A DNA stretch of 29,691 bases from a virus: positions 1 through 29,691 of the IMG/VR virus record IMGVR_UViG_3300034284_001100; one strand, written 5' to 3'. Below, one piece after another: positions 7,761 through 18,800 of this stretch (positions within the stretch are counted from its first letter, which is position 1; the number at the start of each line of letters is the position of its first letter). The position numbers were made by a program, and so were the translations under genes. The notes below the pieces were generated by a model. The model was not told where the DNA came from. It did no database searches and saw nothing but the letters and a program-made list of their open reading frames with translations.

Positions 7761-10435
7761 TATATTGAAGAAATAGTACCTGCTAAGTTAAAAACGTTTG
7801 GCATTCTTATTTGATTTGAGATTGATAAATAATTATTTGCTGTTTCTCCAGTAAATAATTTAATATAACTCTGTAATAAACTGTTATTTACTTTTCGATT
7901 TTCATCATCGAATAAAACTCTATTATAAAATAAAATATCAAAAAAACTACTAGTCATTGATGTATCATTATTTTCTAATTTAAAAGTTGTGTTTGTTATT
8001 GAAGATATAAATTTTGTTATATTCTGTTCTTGCTGTACAGTGCTAAAATTTAAATCATAAAATGTATGCAATTCTCCATTAATATATATTGAATACGTCG
8101 TACCATTTCTTTTTATATTTAATATAAAAGGATAAATAATAAAAGAACTTGTATTTAAACATTTAGACAACTGATAATAAGAATTTGAAGCTCCAGTATT
8201 AAAACTAAAGAAATCATCAATATTTTTTATTTGATAGTCATATAATAAAGATGTAAAAAAATTAAATATATTTGATTCTTTTTGATATGTATTGATAAAA
8301 GTAGGTAAAAAAGTTCTATAATTTACATGATTACTGCTTATGTTTTGTTGATTAGAGTACCAATTAACTAAACTAAATTTTTTTGGAGCAGTAAGTGTTC
8401 CACCAAAACACCCCACAATGAATAGATCAAAGTTTTTACATGTTTCAGAACTAGAAGAAATTGTTCCAGCTAAAGATTTATTTGAAAAAGTTAATGCTTT
8501 ATAACCAGTAGAATTAAAATTATCGGTTTGAGTTATGCTTCCAGAACCAGCAGCGGTATTTAAAGTAAAAATCGTACTAGCATTAATATTTTTAGCCGCC
8601 CATGATGGACTGTTTGTTATATCAGCATTCGATAATCTAAATACATAATCAGAAGGTATATCAGTATTATAAAATGAATATCGAAAAGAAGAATTAGAAT
8701 ATTTTTTTATTATATTTCCAGCTACAGATATGTTTTCAGGCATTCTTATAAAAGTTGGATCAAAAACACTTTTCCAACTTGCAGGATCGCCAAAACTATT
8801 TGCACCTACAAAAACACTTCTAGGTGGATAATAGTAACCATTCTGTTTTGAATAACTATTATTATTATTTATTGGATTTAAATAAAAACCATCAGATCCA
8901 TTCTCTCCATATCCACTAACATTCGAAAAAATACTTGCCAATAAAACCGTTTGACTTCTATCGCTATTATTTTGTCGCGCTATTTGAGCTTGTCCAAGAA
9001 ATATATTATATTTAGTATTTTGTCCAAATTTATTATAAGCTCCATTCAATGGATAAATTCTATCTTTAATCAAGTTATCGGAACTAACCCCGTAAGAAAC
9101 TCCTTCAAAATAAATAACCCCAGCTTTATTTCCGCCTCCACCAGCAGCTATGAAAGCATTCTTTTCAGCATATATATTATATATAAAATCTGTTCTATCA
9201 GATTGTGTTTTAGCATCAAATCTAAAAACATTACCACCAGATTTTGAATCTGTAAGTGTTGAATTTGCTTTATTGTATTCTGCTGTTGTATCAGTTATAA
9301 TTTTTGAAACATAATTTTTTACGTCAGCCTTACCATCATAAACATTTGAAGTTAAAATATCTCCACCTTTTCCAAAATTTCCAACTATTCTGCAACTATA
9401 AGGAACATATAAATTAATAAATGTTCCATTTAGGTCTCCAGTAAAATTTTCAAAAATTTGATTATTTAAATTTAAAGCGTAATTATTTTCATCGCTAGAT
9501 TGAAAAGTAGATTGATTTGGCAAGTATATATTTATACCAGAGTAAAAAAGTAAATTATTCGAATTATTATTAGTTTCAATAATTTTAGTGTTTAAACTAT
9601 AATTAGTATAGTTTCCATTCGAAACGTATACATTTAAAGGTTTTTTATCAAATTTTACATTTAATTTAGTTCCAGAATTTCCATTTATCACATCATTTGA
9701 TAATTGTTCACTTATGGACTCTATACCTGTGGCATATATACTAATTCCAGTATTATTAGTGCTATATGTATAAATTCTTGCGTAATAATTAGTTTCCAAA
9801 GCTAAAGTTGGAAAATCTTTTTGAGAAACATTTATAATATTTTCTAATTCAGGATATCCATAAAAAGTTGCATATCTAGGGTTGTTACTAGTATTTTCAG
9901 CTTGAGTTATTCCAGTAGTAAATACAGTATCTGCAACAAAATCAGTACTCGTTGAAATATCTAATCTATACCCTGTAAAATAATAATTTTTTAAACTTCC
10001 AGTTCCTGTTGGCGGATACCACATGAAATCATAATTTATGCCATTTACTATATCATAATTTTTTAATGCAACGAATCTACGAACTGCGCCAGCAGTATTA
10101 CTAATTATTCTTGATCCAGTTATTTCAAGAGTTATTAATCCGCTTGGATCTACAGATCCATCTTCAACAGATTGACTAAAAATAGTTATTTCAGTTGCTT
10201 CATCAACCGCTGATGCAGTTATTTGAGGTTTATAAAGAATATCGAATCTTCCTGTTGATCCATTATTTACAATAAACTCGGCATTAGAAACATTAAAAAT
10301 ATCAGTATTGTTTTCAACTGTTATTTTATATTCTACGTCTGAATTACCGCTATTATATATAATCACTGGATAACTAGATCCAAATCCAGTCAAGCATTCT
10401 CCAATATATTTACCAGTTGTATTTACATATGTCAT
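7760..10435 (-). CDS. Large adhesin-like tail tip protein (ASH/FN3-like and lectin-like domains)
   Basis: The 891-residue protein has no clear lambda counterpart. Residues about 18-110 look like an ASH/HYDIN-type immunoglobulin-like domain (YPVIIYNSGNSDVEYKITV ... LEITGSRI). Residues about 115-235 look like a fibronectin III unit (INYDFMWYPPTG...YRLDIS). A glycine-rich loop (AAGGGGNKAG) lies near 430. Residues about 600-865 have the pattern of a laminin-G/concanavalin sandwich, with GTTYSIYINGEL and the end helix pattern FYNRVLFDDENRKVNNSLLQSYI. It overlaps its upstream neighbour by ATGA and its downstream neighbour by TAATG, so it is tightly coupled to tip genes on both sides. A surface-exposed, glycan-binding tip component is likely but inferred. 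Confidence 0.65.
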   Translation of the reverse strand: MTYVNTTGKYIGECLTGFGSSYPVIIYNSGNSDVEYKITVENNTDIFNVSNAEFIVNNGSTGRFDILYKPQITASAVDEATEITIFSQSVEDGSVDPSGLITLEITGSRIISNTAGAVRRFVALKNYDIVNGINYDFMWYPPTGTGSLKNYYFTGYRLDISTSTDFVADTVFTTGITQAENTSNNPRYATFYGYPELENIINVSQKDFPTLALETNYYARIYTYSTNNTGISIYATGIESISEQLSNDVINGNSGTKLNVKFDKKPLNVYVSNGNYTNYSLNTKIIETNNNSNNLLFYSGINIYLPNQSTFQSSDENNYALNLNNQIFENFTGDLNGTFINLYVPYSCRIVGNFGKGGDILTSNVYDGKADVKNYVSKIITDTTAEYNKANSTLTDSKSGGNVFRFDAKTQSDRTDFIYNIYAEKNAFIAAGGGGNKAGVIYFEGVSYGVSSDNLIKDRIYPLNGAYNKFGQNTKYNIFLGQAQIARQNNSDRSQTVLLASIFSNVSGYGENGSDGFYLNPINNNNSYSKQNGYYYPPRSVFVGANSFGDPASWKSVFDPTFIRMPENISVAGNIIKKYSNSSFRYSFYNTDIPSDYVFRLSNADITNSPSWAAKNINASTIFTLNTAAGSGSITQTDNFNSTGYKALTFSNKSLAGTISSSSETCKNFDLFIVGCFGGTLTAPKKFSLVNWYSNQQNISSNHVNYRTFLPTFINTYQKESNIFNFFTSLLYDYQIKNIDDFFSFNTGASNSYYQLSKCLNTSSFIIYPFILNIKRNGTTYSIYINGELHTFYDLNFSTVQQEQNITKFISSITNTTFKLENNDTSMTSSFFDILFYNRVLFDDENRKVNNSLLQSYIKLFTGETANNYLSISNQIRMPNVFNLAGTISSI

Positions 10436-12420
10436 AGTTGTATTAATGTATTGAAAAATATATCAGACTGAGTTAAACCTTTAAATTCTATAAATTTTAT
10501 TGATATATCGTGATTATTTTTAAACTTATATGTATGATTCCATTCTGGAGAATATACATTTATCAATTTATTATAAGGAGTTGGTAAAGTCATTTCAAAA
10601 ATTTTAAAACCACAATTTGAATCCAAAAATTTAAGTATCGCTTCAGCTTCTTTATCCGATCTATTAGTTAAGTTATAATTAAATTCTAAATTTGTTTTAT
10701 TTATACCATAATTTTCAAAAGCTGGCGCAGATGAATCAAATTCTGTTTTTATAAATTTTGGAGACACTGGTATTTCAAAATCAAGATCAGGTTGAAAATA
10801 AAATGATCTAGTAAATAAAGAGTTATTGCCAGTAGGTCTTTGATCATGAGTTGGAATGATATTATCCAATCCAGTATACCAATAATAACCTTTTTCACTT
10901 TCGGTATTTGTATTGTAATAAACTACATCATTTTTAAAATAAGCTGAATTTTCATTAAAGAAAGATGTAACTTCTTTTCCAGTTACTTGATAACCTCTAT
11001 AATCAAGACTTGAATCGTAAGCCGAAACACATTTTATAGAAATCCTATTTAAATTAGCTTCTACAGAATTATACTGTAAATCGGAAAAATAAATTTTTGA
11101 ATTATTTTTGTATGGATAAAATAAATCTATAGACACGTTTTCATAAGAATCAACAATAGTTTTTGGAGTATATTCAAAAGTATTTTGGAAAAAACCTATT
11201 AAACATTTTGCCTGCACATCAGTAAGACCATCATAATTTAAATTAAACTCAGTATTTAAATTATTAATATTGGGTATTACATTTGTAAAATAATTATCTC
11301 CATAATCTATTCTTGCTGCTTTTGTTGAAAAATTAGCAGAACAGCCATATGTTTTATTAAAAACCGAATCTACTTCTTTAGTTAAAAATTGAGAACCTGT
11401 TATGTTTATAGGGGCATAACGATAATCCGATGCTGTAAAATTAGATTTAGCTATATATAAACCATCATCATTTGTAAAATGTTTTTCAAATAAATATTTT
11501 TCTATAGCTAAGATATCATTATCAGATGGAACTTTTGCAAATCCTAGAATTTCATAATAAGAAATGTTTGAAGCGTTATAATTATAAAGATTATTTTGTG
11601 AAGGATTTGAATTTTGAGACGCGCCAATCATCAATCCACTGCATCCAGAATTAAAATGATTACTAGTAACATTTAGTAGTTCATACCCATTATTTCTTAA
11701 ACGTAAATTATTTGTTGTATTGTTTTTTATTATAGATACTATATTCTTATTTTTTAAAACTTTAGAAGCAGAAAATGCCGAATTAACAGTTATAGGCGAA
11801 TTATCAGCAATTCCAGTAGGATTTATTATAAACTGCTGAGATGATGATGGAACACTTGTATTCCAACTATATATTTCATTGTTTCCAGAAACTGCCAGAT
11901 AACCGCTTGTTGCATAAGTTGTTGCATATAAATCAGTATCAATTATAGAAGAAGTATTTGGTTTTATCGTTGATCCATAATTACCTTGCCTCAAATCTTC
12001 GAACTCATAAACGACAAACCAACAACGATCTCCTGTTAAAAAACCAACAAAACCATCTCCTGTTGTATATAAATTATTAATAGCCTCTTTTTCAAAATTA
12101 GATTCAAATGTAACAGAATTTTTATTTTGATCGTAAAAAGGTCTTGTATTTATTAAAGAATTATCGTTATTCAGATCTTGAGCCACTTCATGACCTACTG
12201 CTGCATTATACCACTTATAAATTTTTCCCGAAGCGTCGAATTCTAGATTATTAAGATCATCTAAATTAAACCAAGCGTATAAACCAGATAAATTTTTTGG
12301 ATCTTTTGCATCTCCAGTAAAATATTCAAAATCTACAAGATTATATTTTGTATAAGAATCTCCAGTAATAAAATTCTTTATACCTGTAACTGAAAATTGC
12401 GTGTCTAAAAATTTACTCAT
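10432..12420 (-). CDS. Minor tail protein: lectin-like domain fused to lambda gpM-like domain
   Basis: This 662-residue protein appears to have two halves. Residues about 46-315 follow the pattern of a laminin-G/concanavalin-like sandwich of phage tails: SGLYAWFNLDDL, IYKWYNAAVG, then YEILGFAKVPSDNDILAIEK as the closing strand and helix. Residues about 335-655 resemble the lambda M family: SIDLFYPYKNNSKIYFSDLQY, the join region VKCxSAY-type, and a repeat of the same fold ending in NHDISIKFIEFKG. In lambda, M lies between the tape measure and L, as this one does. The protein probably forms part of the tip ring with an exposed sugar-binding ornament. M assignment is moderate, lectin fold is pattern-based. 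Confidence 0.62.
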   Translation of the reverse strand: MSKFLDTQFSVTGIKNFITGDSYTKYNLVDFEYFTGDAKDPKNLSGLYAWFNLDDLNNLEFDASGKIYKWYNAAVGHEVAQDLNNDNSLINTRPFYDQNKNSVTFESNFEKEAINNLYTTGDGFVGFLTGDRCWFVVYEFEDLRQGNYGSTIKPNTSSIIDTDLYATTYATSGYLAVSGNNEIYSWNTSVPSSSQQFIINPTGIADNSPITVNSAFSASKVLKNKNIVSIIKNNTTNNLRLRNNGYELLNVTSNHFNSGCSGLMIGASQNSNPSQNNLYNYNASNISYYEILGFAKVPSDNDILAIEKYLFEKHFTNDDGLYIAKSNFTASDYRYAPINITGSQFLTKEVDSVFNKTYGCSANFSTKAARIDYGDNYFTNVIPNINNLNTEFNLNYDGLTDVQAKCLIGFFQNTFEYTPKTIVDSYENVSIDLFYPYKNNSKIYFSDLQYNSVEANLNRISIKCVSAYDSSLDYRGYQVTGKEVTSFFNENSAYFKNDVVYYNTNTESEKGYYWYTGLDNIIPTHDQRPTGNNSLFTRSFYFQPDLDFEIPVSPKFIKTEFDSSAPAFENYGINKTNLEFNYNLTNRSDKEAEAILKFLDSNCGFKIFEMTLPTPYNKLINVYSPEWNHTYKFKNNHDISIKFIEFKGLTQSDIFFNTLIQL

Positions 12421-13247
12421 AATGTGCTTCTTAATGGCGCAACTCTTTGATTAATAGAAAGAGTGCTTTGTAATAAACCGTTTACATCTATATTTAAAGA
12501 TCTCGATTCTATTTTACCAGATATGTTGAACATATTTAATAAATTATTTTCATAATCTTTTAGATATAAATCACAAACAGTATCTGTTCCTTCTATATCA
12601 GAAACGTTTGATTTTTTGAAGTAATTGCCATCAACTGTTGCTGATTTTGCTCTATTTATTTTTGCTACTCTAAATGGAGTTATTTCTCCATTTTTAAAAA
12701 ATGGAACTCTATCACAACTTTCATTATATGAATAAGAAAAAACCTCTGAAAATCCAAAAACATTTGATACGTCAGCAATATAAGAATTATTAGAATGAGA
12801 TATATGTGACAAAGGTTGATTTGAAGGACCAGTAGGACCACTAGGCCCACCTATTGATTTATTTATTAAATTATATGTACTATTCGCACTATTAATTCTT
12901 CCATACCAATCAAAATCAATATTTAATAATATTGGAGAAAATTGACTAGCTGTAAAACTTAAACTCTTAATATAGCATTGGTCAATCGCCACTCCACCAA
13001 AACTGCAATTAACACTAGATTCAGATGAACCTATTATATTTAAATAACTAGGCAAAGCCCCTGTTAAATAAAACTCTGTTGATAAACCTCCTATCACTGT
13101 CTCTTGTGGCGCATATCTTAATAAACTACCATCAGCCAATAAAACAGCTTGAATATTAGACTGCAAAGATATTTTTACAGAAGTAGAATAAAAAACATTA
13201 TTATCTACTTTAAAATCTAAATTTTCATATTTTATAAATTTAGTCAT
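12417..13247 (-). CDS. Tail-tube-like distal tail protein (276 aa)
   Basis: I do not recognise a named family, but the layout parallels the 299 aa protein two genes upstream. Residues about 92-120 (QCYIKSLSFTASQFSPILLNIDFDWYGRI) align in pattern with the GYLNSFGLSCSVGDIP segment of that protein. The later FSYSYNESCDRVPFF...ITPFRV matches its FDYSINCPKKPVYIL...IPYEVL. Both patterns also occur in the major tail protein. A short GPSGPTGPS linker lies near residue 135. The most likely role is a tube-fold ring at the distal end of the tail. It overlaps the fibre gene upstream (TAATG) and the 662 aa gene downstream (ATGA). Confidence 0.5.
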   Translation of the reverse strand: MTKFIKYENLDFKVDNNVFYSTSVKISLQSNIQAVLLADGSLLRYAPQETVIGGLSTEFYLTGALPSYLNIIGSSESSVNCSFGGVAIDQCYIKSLSFTASQFSPILLNIDFDWYGRINSANSTYNLINKSIGGPSGPTGPSNQPLSHISHSNNSYIADVSNVFGFSEVFSYSYNESCDRVPFFKNGEITPFRVAKINRAKSATVDGNYFKKSNVSDIEGTDTVCDLYLKDYENNLLNMFNISGKIESRSLNIDVNGLLQSTLSINQRVAPLRSTL

Positions 13248-14989
13248 TAAACAACAATATATTTAAGTGAACTAGAAAGCTTTACTGGTATGCTTAAAGG
13301 CGTAAAATCTGATTTAAATAATCTATATTGTAATAATTGTCCAGATGTGAAAGTTCCGAATGTTGAAAAAACTATTTCTGCCATTTGGTTTGTATTTAAA
13401 GTAACTGTTCCACTGCATTTCACATTTGCGTAGTCACCAGTTGTATTTATATTATTATATCCATTGACAGATGTAGTTGCTGGAGTAATAGCATAAAATT
13501 GAAAAACAACGTTAGAAGATATTGTGCTTGATGTAAATAATTTTACTCTTTCAAGCTTTCCATTATACATGGCAACGCCAAATGGTGAATCATTGTTAAA
13601 ATCACCGCTACTAACCACAGATGAACCATTTGTTCCTATTGGATCTATATAGATATTAGAAGTTCCAGTCAATCTTGTTTGATAGACTTCAACAAATTGA
13701 CCTTTGCAATAAGAAGAATTTGTAGTATATCGCCCATCTATATCAAAATCTCCAACAGTTGATAATTTAGCCACTACATTTGGACTTGTTCCAAAATAAC
13801 CTCCTTTTATAAAAACAAAATCATCAGATCCTCCAAAAGTAGTATCATTATAAATATTTCCAATTGACCATTTATCTGTATCTACTGCACTATCATATCT
13901 AGAAAAAGTTGCAAATGAATTTCTTGGACCAGTATCTCCACCACCCAAAGCTTTATTTGCGGCTATTATGATCTCACATGTTTTTGCGGTTCCAGTGTTG
14001 GCAAAATGAGCTACTGTTTCAGCAGATATAGTGTTTACATCTAACTTATACTGTGGAGTGCTTATTCCAAGCCCTAATGAACCATCTCCAGCGTGACTAT
14101 AAACAAGATTTGAAGTTGAGTCATCAAAAGATGGCCCTAAATATGTTTTATTATTTATTACTCCAAAATATCCAGAATCTACTGTATTGCCCAATGCTAA
14201 AGTCGTATTATTCGTATTACCATCTAATCTTGTTACTATTCCAGAACCACTTACATTTAATGGAGCATATGGAGTAGTTATATTTATACCTACTTTAGGC
14301 AATAATAAATCATTATCAATATATATAGCATTATATCCCAGTCTAACATCCGCTAAGTTATTATAATTTACAGAAAAAATTTCATCAACAGCGCTTGTTT
14401 TTATTTCTCCATTATATGGATCTAATATAATTGAATTACCAGAATTTTGAAATTCAGAAAATTCTCCACTTACTAAGAATTTTCTTGTTAAAGCTCCAGT
14501 AGTTCCATGAAACGCAAAATTTCCGCTTTGATCGACAACCATTAAATTAGTAAAAGTGCTGCCATTATTTATTGACGATTCTAAATATAATTTTGTATCA
14601 TTAGATTGTTTTGCGAATTGATAGTAAGTTGAAGGATCAGTTATGCTGATACCAATTTTTCTAGCAGCACTTGGTGTGCTTAGTCTAATTTGACCAGATC
14701 CATTAGTAGCGCTTGTATTATCAACTACGTCTAAAGAAACAAATGGAGTTTTATCATTTATGCCAACAAATCCATTAGTACCACTCACAGTTAAACCAAT
14801 AAGACCTGCGCTTTCAAATAAAGAAATACCGCTTGCATTTTGCGCTGTAAAAGAATTAAAAGACTTTGCAAATTCAGATCTTTCGATCTTATTATTATTA
14901 GCGGATGTAGAATCTGAAACTAAAAAGATATCTGTATCTACAACATTGCTTCCTAATTTTGCTGATAAGCTTGAAAGTGTTATTGACAT
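13247..14989 (-). CDS. Tail fibre / spike-like protein with GIN-TP-LDV stalk repeats
   Basis: The 580-residue protein starts MSITLSSLSAKLGSNVVD, a short N-terminal segment of the kind that anchors fibres. Its middle carries at least three copies of a stalk repeat: VGINDKTPFVSLDVVD, VGINITTPYAPLNVSG and LGISTPQYKLDVN. Such repeats are common in trimeric tail fibres and often precede an intramolecular chaperone (Peptidase S74) domain, but no S74 domain is visible here. The C-terminal 150 residues form a beta-rich domain (SNVVFQFYAITPATTSVNGYN) that may be the tip. It lies between two tube-like genes, an unusual slot for a fibre. Fibre role is likely; attachment point is unknown. Confidence 0.65.
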   Translation of the reverse strand: MSITLSSLSAKLGSNVVDTDIFLVSDSTSANNNKIERSEFAKSFNSFTAQNASGISLFESAGLIGLTVSGTNGFVGINDKTPFVSLDVVDNTSATNGSGQIRLSTPSAARKIGISITDPSTYYQFAKQSNDTKLYLESSINNGSTFTNLMVVDQSGNFAFHGTTGALTRKFLVSGEFSEFQNSGNSIILDPYNGEIKTSAVDEIFSVNYNNLADVRLGYNAIYIDNDLLLPKVGINITTPYAPLNVSGSGIVTRLDGNTNNTTLALGNTVDSGYFGVINNKTYLGPSFDDSTSNLVYSHAGDGSLGLGISTPQYKLDVNTISAETVAHFANTGTAKTCEIIIAANKALGGGDTGPRNSFATFSRYDSAVDTDKWSIGNIYNDTTFGGSDDFVFIKGGYFGTSPNVVAKLSTVGDFDIDGRYTTNSSYCKGQFVEVYQTRLTGTSNIYIDPIGTNGSSVVSSGDFNNDSPFGVAMYNGKLERVKLFTSSTISSNVVFQFYAITPATTSVNGYNNINTTGDYANVKCSGTVTLNTNQMAEIVFSTFGTFTSGQLLQYRLFKSDFTPLSIPVKLSSSLKYIVV

Positions 14990-14992
14990 ATT

Positions 14993-15892
14993 TTAATTTA
15001 AATATCCTTTGTAATTAAGTTTTACACTTAAAATATCATCCGCATTTGAACTAAATTCCTGAGTAACAAGTTTAAAATTATTAAATGATTGACTAAATAT
15101 TGTTACACCAACTAATTGCCTAGCTACAATTAAATCTCCCAAACCAACATCCAGGTCTTGATTTAAAGCTACCGATAACTTTTGATCTTCAAAAACCATT
15201 CCTTTTATTAATAAAGAAAATGAAGAATCAGTATCATTATTCAATTGTTCATATAATTTTTTTGCAGCATAATCATCTACCTCAAGATTAAAACTAACAT
15301 TAATTTCAATAGGTAATTCAGATAAAACTTCATAAGGTATATAATTATTAGTACTTTGTAAAATATAAACTGGTTTTTTAGGACAATTTATAGAATAATC
15401 AAAACTAGTTATTCTATTTGAACTAGAACCACTGCAAGTTATTGTAATATCTTTAACTTGAGGAACCGTCATATATCTTGTTTGTCTAGTTCCATATGCA
15501 GAATAACCAGATCCTATATCTCCAAATACCTGTATATTAGCAGAGGTTTGAGGAATATCTCCAACTGAACAAGATAAGCCAAAAGAATTTAAATAACCAC
15601 TTTCAAAACCAATTGATTTATTATTGTAATTTATACTACCAGCGAATGATGGCGCTTCTAAATTATTTTTTTGACCTGTATAGTTTAATAAAGGCTCATT
15701 ATATAACAAATATTTATTTATATTAAATTCAGCAGTTGGTACATCAGCTATAACTTGTTTATTGTAACCATAGCCTATTGTATTTATTGGACCATAGTTA
15801 ATACTATAAGATCCATCAACTGATATAACACCAGATATAGCTTGACCATCAAGATAAAATATGTTTTCGTAATTAAGTATTGCGTTTTTCAT
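14993..15892 (-). CDS. Tail-tube-like distal tail / hub protein (299 aa)
   Basis: This gene follows the tape measure gene with a 2-base gap, the usual place of a distal tail protein. Its residue pattern resembles that of the major tail protein at 27243-28487. SGYLNSFGLSCSVGDIPQTS parallels NGFISEYSFDASVGAIPTAS. RITSFDYSINCPKKPVYIL followed by LPIEINVSFNLEVDD parallels HIQSFQFTIPLSRTILQRL followed by VPINMDITISAIVSE. I infer a duplicated tail-tube fold that forms a ring at the tube end, as in the distal tail proteins of other siphoviruses. No enzymatic motif is seen. Confidence 0.6.
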   Translation of the reverse strand: MKNAILNYENIFYLDGQAISGVISVDGSYSINYGPINTIGYGYNKQVIADVPTAEFNINKYLLYNEPLLNYTGQKNNLEAPSFAGSINYNNKSIGFESGYLNSFGLSCSVGDIPQTSANIQVFGDIGSGYSAYGTRQTRYMTVPQVKDITITCSGSSSNRITSFDYSINCPKKPVYILQSTNNYIPYEVLSELPIEINVSFNLEVDDYAAKKLYEQLNNDTDSSFSLLIKGMVFEDQKLSVALNQDLDVGLGDLIVARQLVGVTIFSQSFNNFKLVTQEFSSNADDILSVKLNYKGYLN

Positions 15893-15894
15893 TA

Positions 15895-18800
15895 TTATGC
15901 TTTTCTAGTACCAGCCAATGAACCACCGAATCTTTGTTGATCGCGAATAACATCAAGAACTGCTCCATATATTCTATTATTAAGATTATTAGATAATTCA
16001 ACATCTTGTTGTTTATAAGAAGTATTGTTCGCGCCCATTTGAATATTACCATCTCTATTTACTGTGGTATTAAAATTAAATGAATTACTAGCATTACTAT
16101 TATTAACAGTATTAGAATTATTAGCAACTGGGGACATTCCACCAGCTTGCATTCCTGTACCATATTTTTTAACAATTGGTGAATTATACAATCCACCCTC
16201 CATATAACCGGGAATTGTATCAGATAAACGAGAACCAATTAAACCACCTGTTTGACGACCATATCCAGTAAAACCACTAAATCCTGTTCTAACAACTTGA
16301 GGCCCAATATAAACACCACTTGGACTTAATAAACCTTTATTCATAAATCCTGTAATAGAAGATGATTCTGCTGCTGTTAAAGGTGCGCCTTGTTGTAATT
16401 TTTGAGACAAATTTTGAGCTTTTCCAGCTTTCACGTTAGCCATTTTATTACTTATTCCCGCACCAATTCCAGCAACAGCAACTGCTGCTGCCAAACTACC
16501 AACCATTTGCGCGGTTTGAGCTTGTCTTGCTCGTTTTTTCTGACGAGCTTCTTCAGCTTTTCTAATCTCCTCATCACGCAATTCTTTATATAAAGAACTA
16601 TTTTCAAGACCAAAAGTAGTCATACCATCTTCCATAGCTTTAACATTGCTTAATTCTGCGCTAAATGATCCACCACTTGCGAATCTTGGTGCAGCAGAAA
16701 AATTTAAAGTGTCAAGCGCGGCTGGTCCACCCATTGCCATAACCGCATTTCTATTTAATACATATTCACCATTCTCAAGCATCGCTGGATATTTATCTCC
16801 AGATCCAGTTCCTGAAACATACATACCCGATTGTGCGCGTACAACACCACCTTTTTGAGCCGTAAATAGACTTTCAATTCCTGATCCACTTATCAATTTT
16901 GAAACACCAACTTCCATTAATCTACTACTAATAATATCTAAGAAATTAGCAGCAACACCTAAAAGAGCATCGCCTAAATTATCTGTTTCTTTTACTGCTG
17001 CTTTGATGGCATTTACCATTCCATCTCTAAAAAGCGCTGGAGTATCTCTAGCTAATCTATTTAAACCGGTATCAGCTTCATCTCTTAAAGCGTCAAAACC
17101 TTCTTTGAATCCATAAACTATAGAAGTTGATCTTTTAGCATTTCTCAATTCTTCGTTATTAAGGCGTTTTGTTATTTCTTCTTCTTTTAGTTTGCCATTA
17201 ACAATATCGTTTTGAACAGTCTTTAATTTTTCTAATGTTCTGACTCTTTCATTTTCTAATGTTGGATCGGCAAATGGACTTTGTTGTAATTGAGATATAG
17301 CTTGAGATAGTGTTTGACTATTTGTTATATCTATAGATTTTATATTTCTAGCTTGCTCTCTTAAACCGATAGCTTGCATTGGACGACCCTCAAATTCAGA
17401 TTGAGCGGCCATTTTTGTTAAATTAGTTTGTTGTTTTTCGATTAATGATTGATAATCAGACTGAGCAGACTTTGATCTACTAATTTCTAAATCAACAAGT
17501 TTTTTTGTTGTTGTTTCATTTCGTAATGCAATTTTAGATTCAGCTTTTCCTATAACTCCTCTGCCTAGAAAATTACCTTGATCGGCCATTTTTCTTTCGA
17601 TAGCGTCTATTTCTAATTCAGAATTTGTTTTTCTAGTAGCCTCGATTCTTTCTTGATCGCCTAATAATTGAATTTGTTTTTGCAATAATGTTGCTTGAAA
17701 CTCTGTAGTTTTTGCGCGTATTTGTTCTACACGACCTTGTAAATCTGTTAATTTTAATTGATTGACATTGCTTCTATTTTGTTTGTCTACTGATCTGTTA
17801 AATTCTTCATAGATTTTTTTTAAATCATTAATAATTGCGGGATCAAATGGGCTTGGCCCTGTAATCGAACTTTCTTGTAATATCGCTTGAAGACCTGAAA
17901 GATCTCCAGTTTGCGCTTTCTCTAATGCTGGTCTTATCTTACTTTGAATAACTTCAGAACTAGGATTTAATTTTAAAAATTTTTCTTGATTTTCTTTTAC
18001 GAAATTTAAATTTAATTCTGTTAATTTATCTTGACCTTCTGATATTGTTTTTGTTCTTTGAGTTTTTAATTTTTCTGTAGCTATAGATAAAGGACTAAGA
18101 ATACCTTCTGCCAATGAAAATTTAAAATTATTTATTTCATCTAAAAGCTTTCTGCCAAAATCATCTTGTTCTAATTGCGCATTTGCTTCGCCTATTTGTT
18201 TTAAAATAGATGAACTTAAATCATTTCTTAGTTTTAATAAATTACCTTCTTTTCTAGCATTTTCTATAATATTATTTATAAATTGATTTCCAGAAGATAA
18301 CTCTTTTAAAATTTCCTCCTTATCTTTTCTAAGCAAGAGTTCAAGAATAGATTCTTGAAAAATTTTTATTTGTTCTGCCGTGCCTTTATTTCCAATTGTC
18401 GATTTAGCTATATTCTCAGCTAATCGTTTAGCAGCATTTGAACTCGCTTCGGTAACAACTTCAATTTCTTCAGGGACCGTCTCTTGACCAGGAATTATTT
18501 CAGGCATTATTTTTTCTCTTTGTAATTTAAAGGATTGAAGTTGATCAAACAAATCTTTATTTAATCCTAAAGATTTTAATTCTTTAACTCTTTCTCCAAT
18601 CTGAACTCCCCCTTGAGTTTTTCCACCTTTAACCCCAGAAGCAAAAGACAACGCAGCAGTTAATATATTTTTATCAGTTTCGTACTTACTCAATACAGAA
18701 TTTAAAGCTTCTACTCCACCTTTTGTTTTGCTCAGTTCATCTGCTAATTTAATATCTGTAATTTGATTAAATGATTCTGATAAACTTTTACTAGCTAATT

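Noticed and set aside
8951-9247. A 98-codon plus-strand frame within the 891 aa gene
   Set aside because: Antisense to the adhesin-like gene, with no recognisable domain and no start signal.
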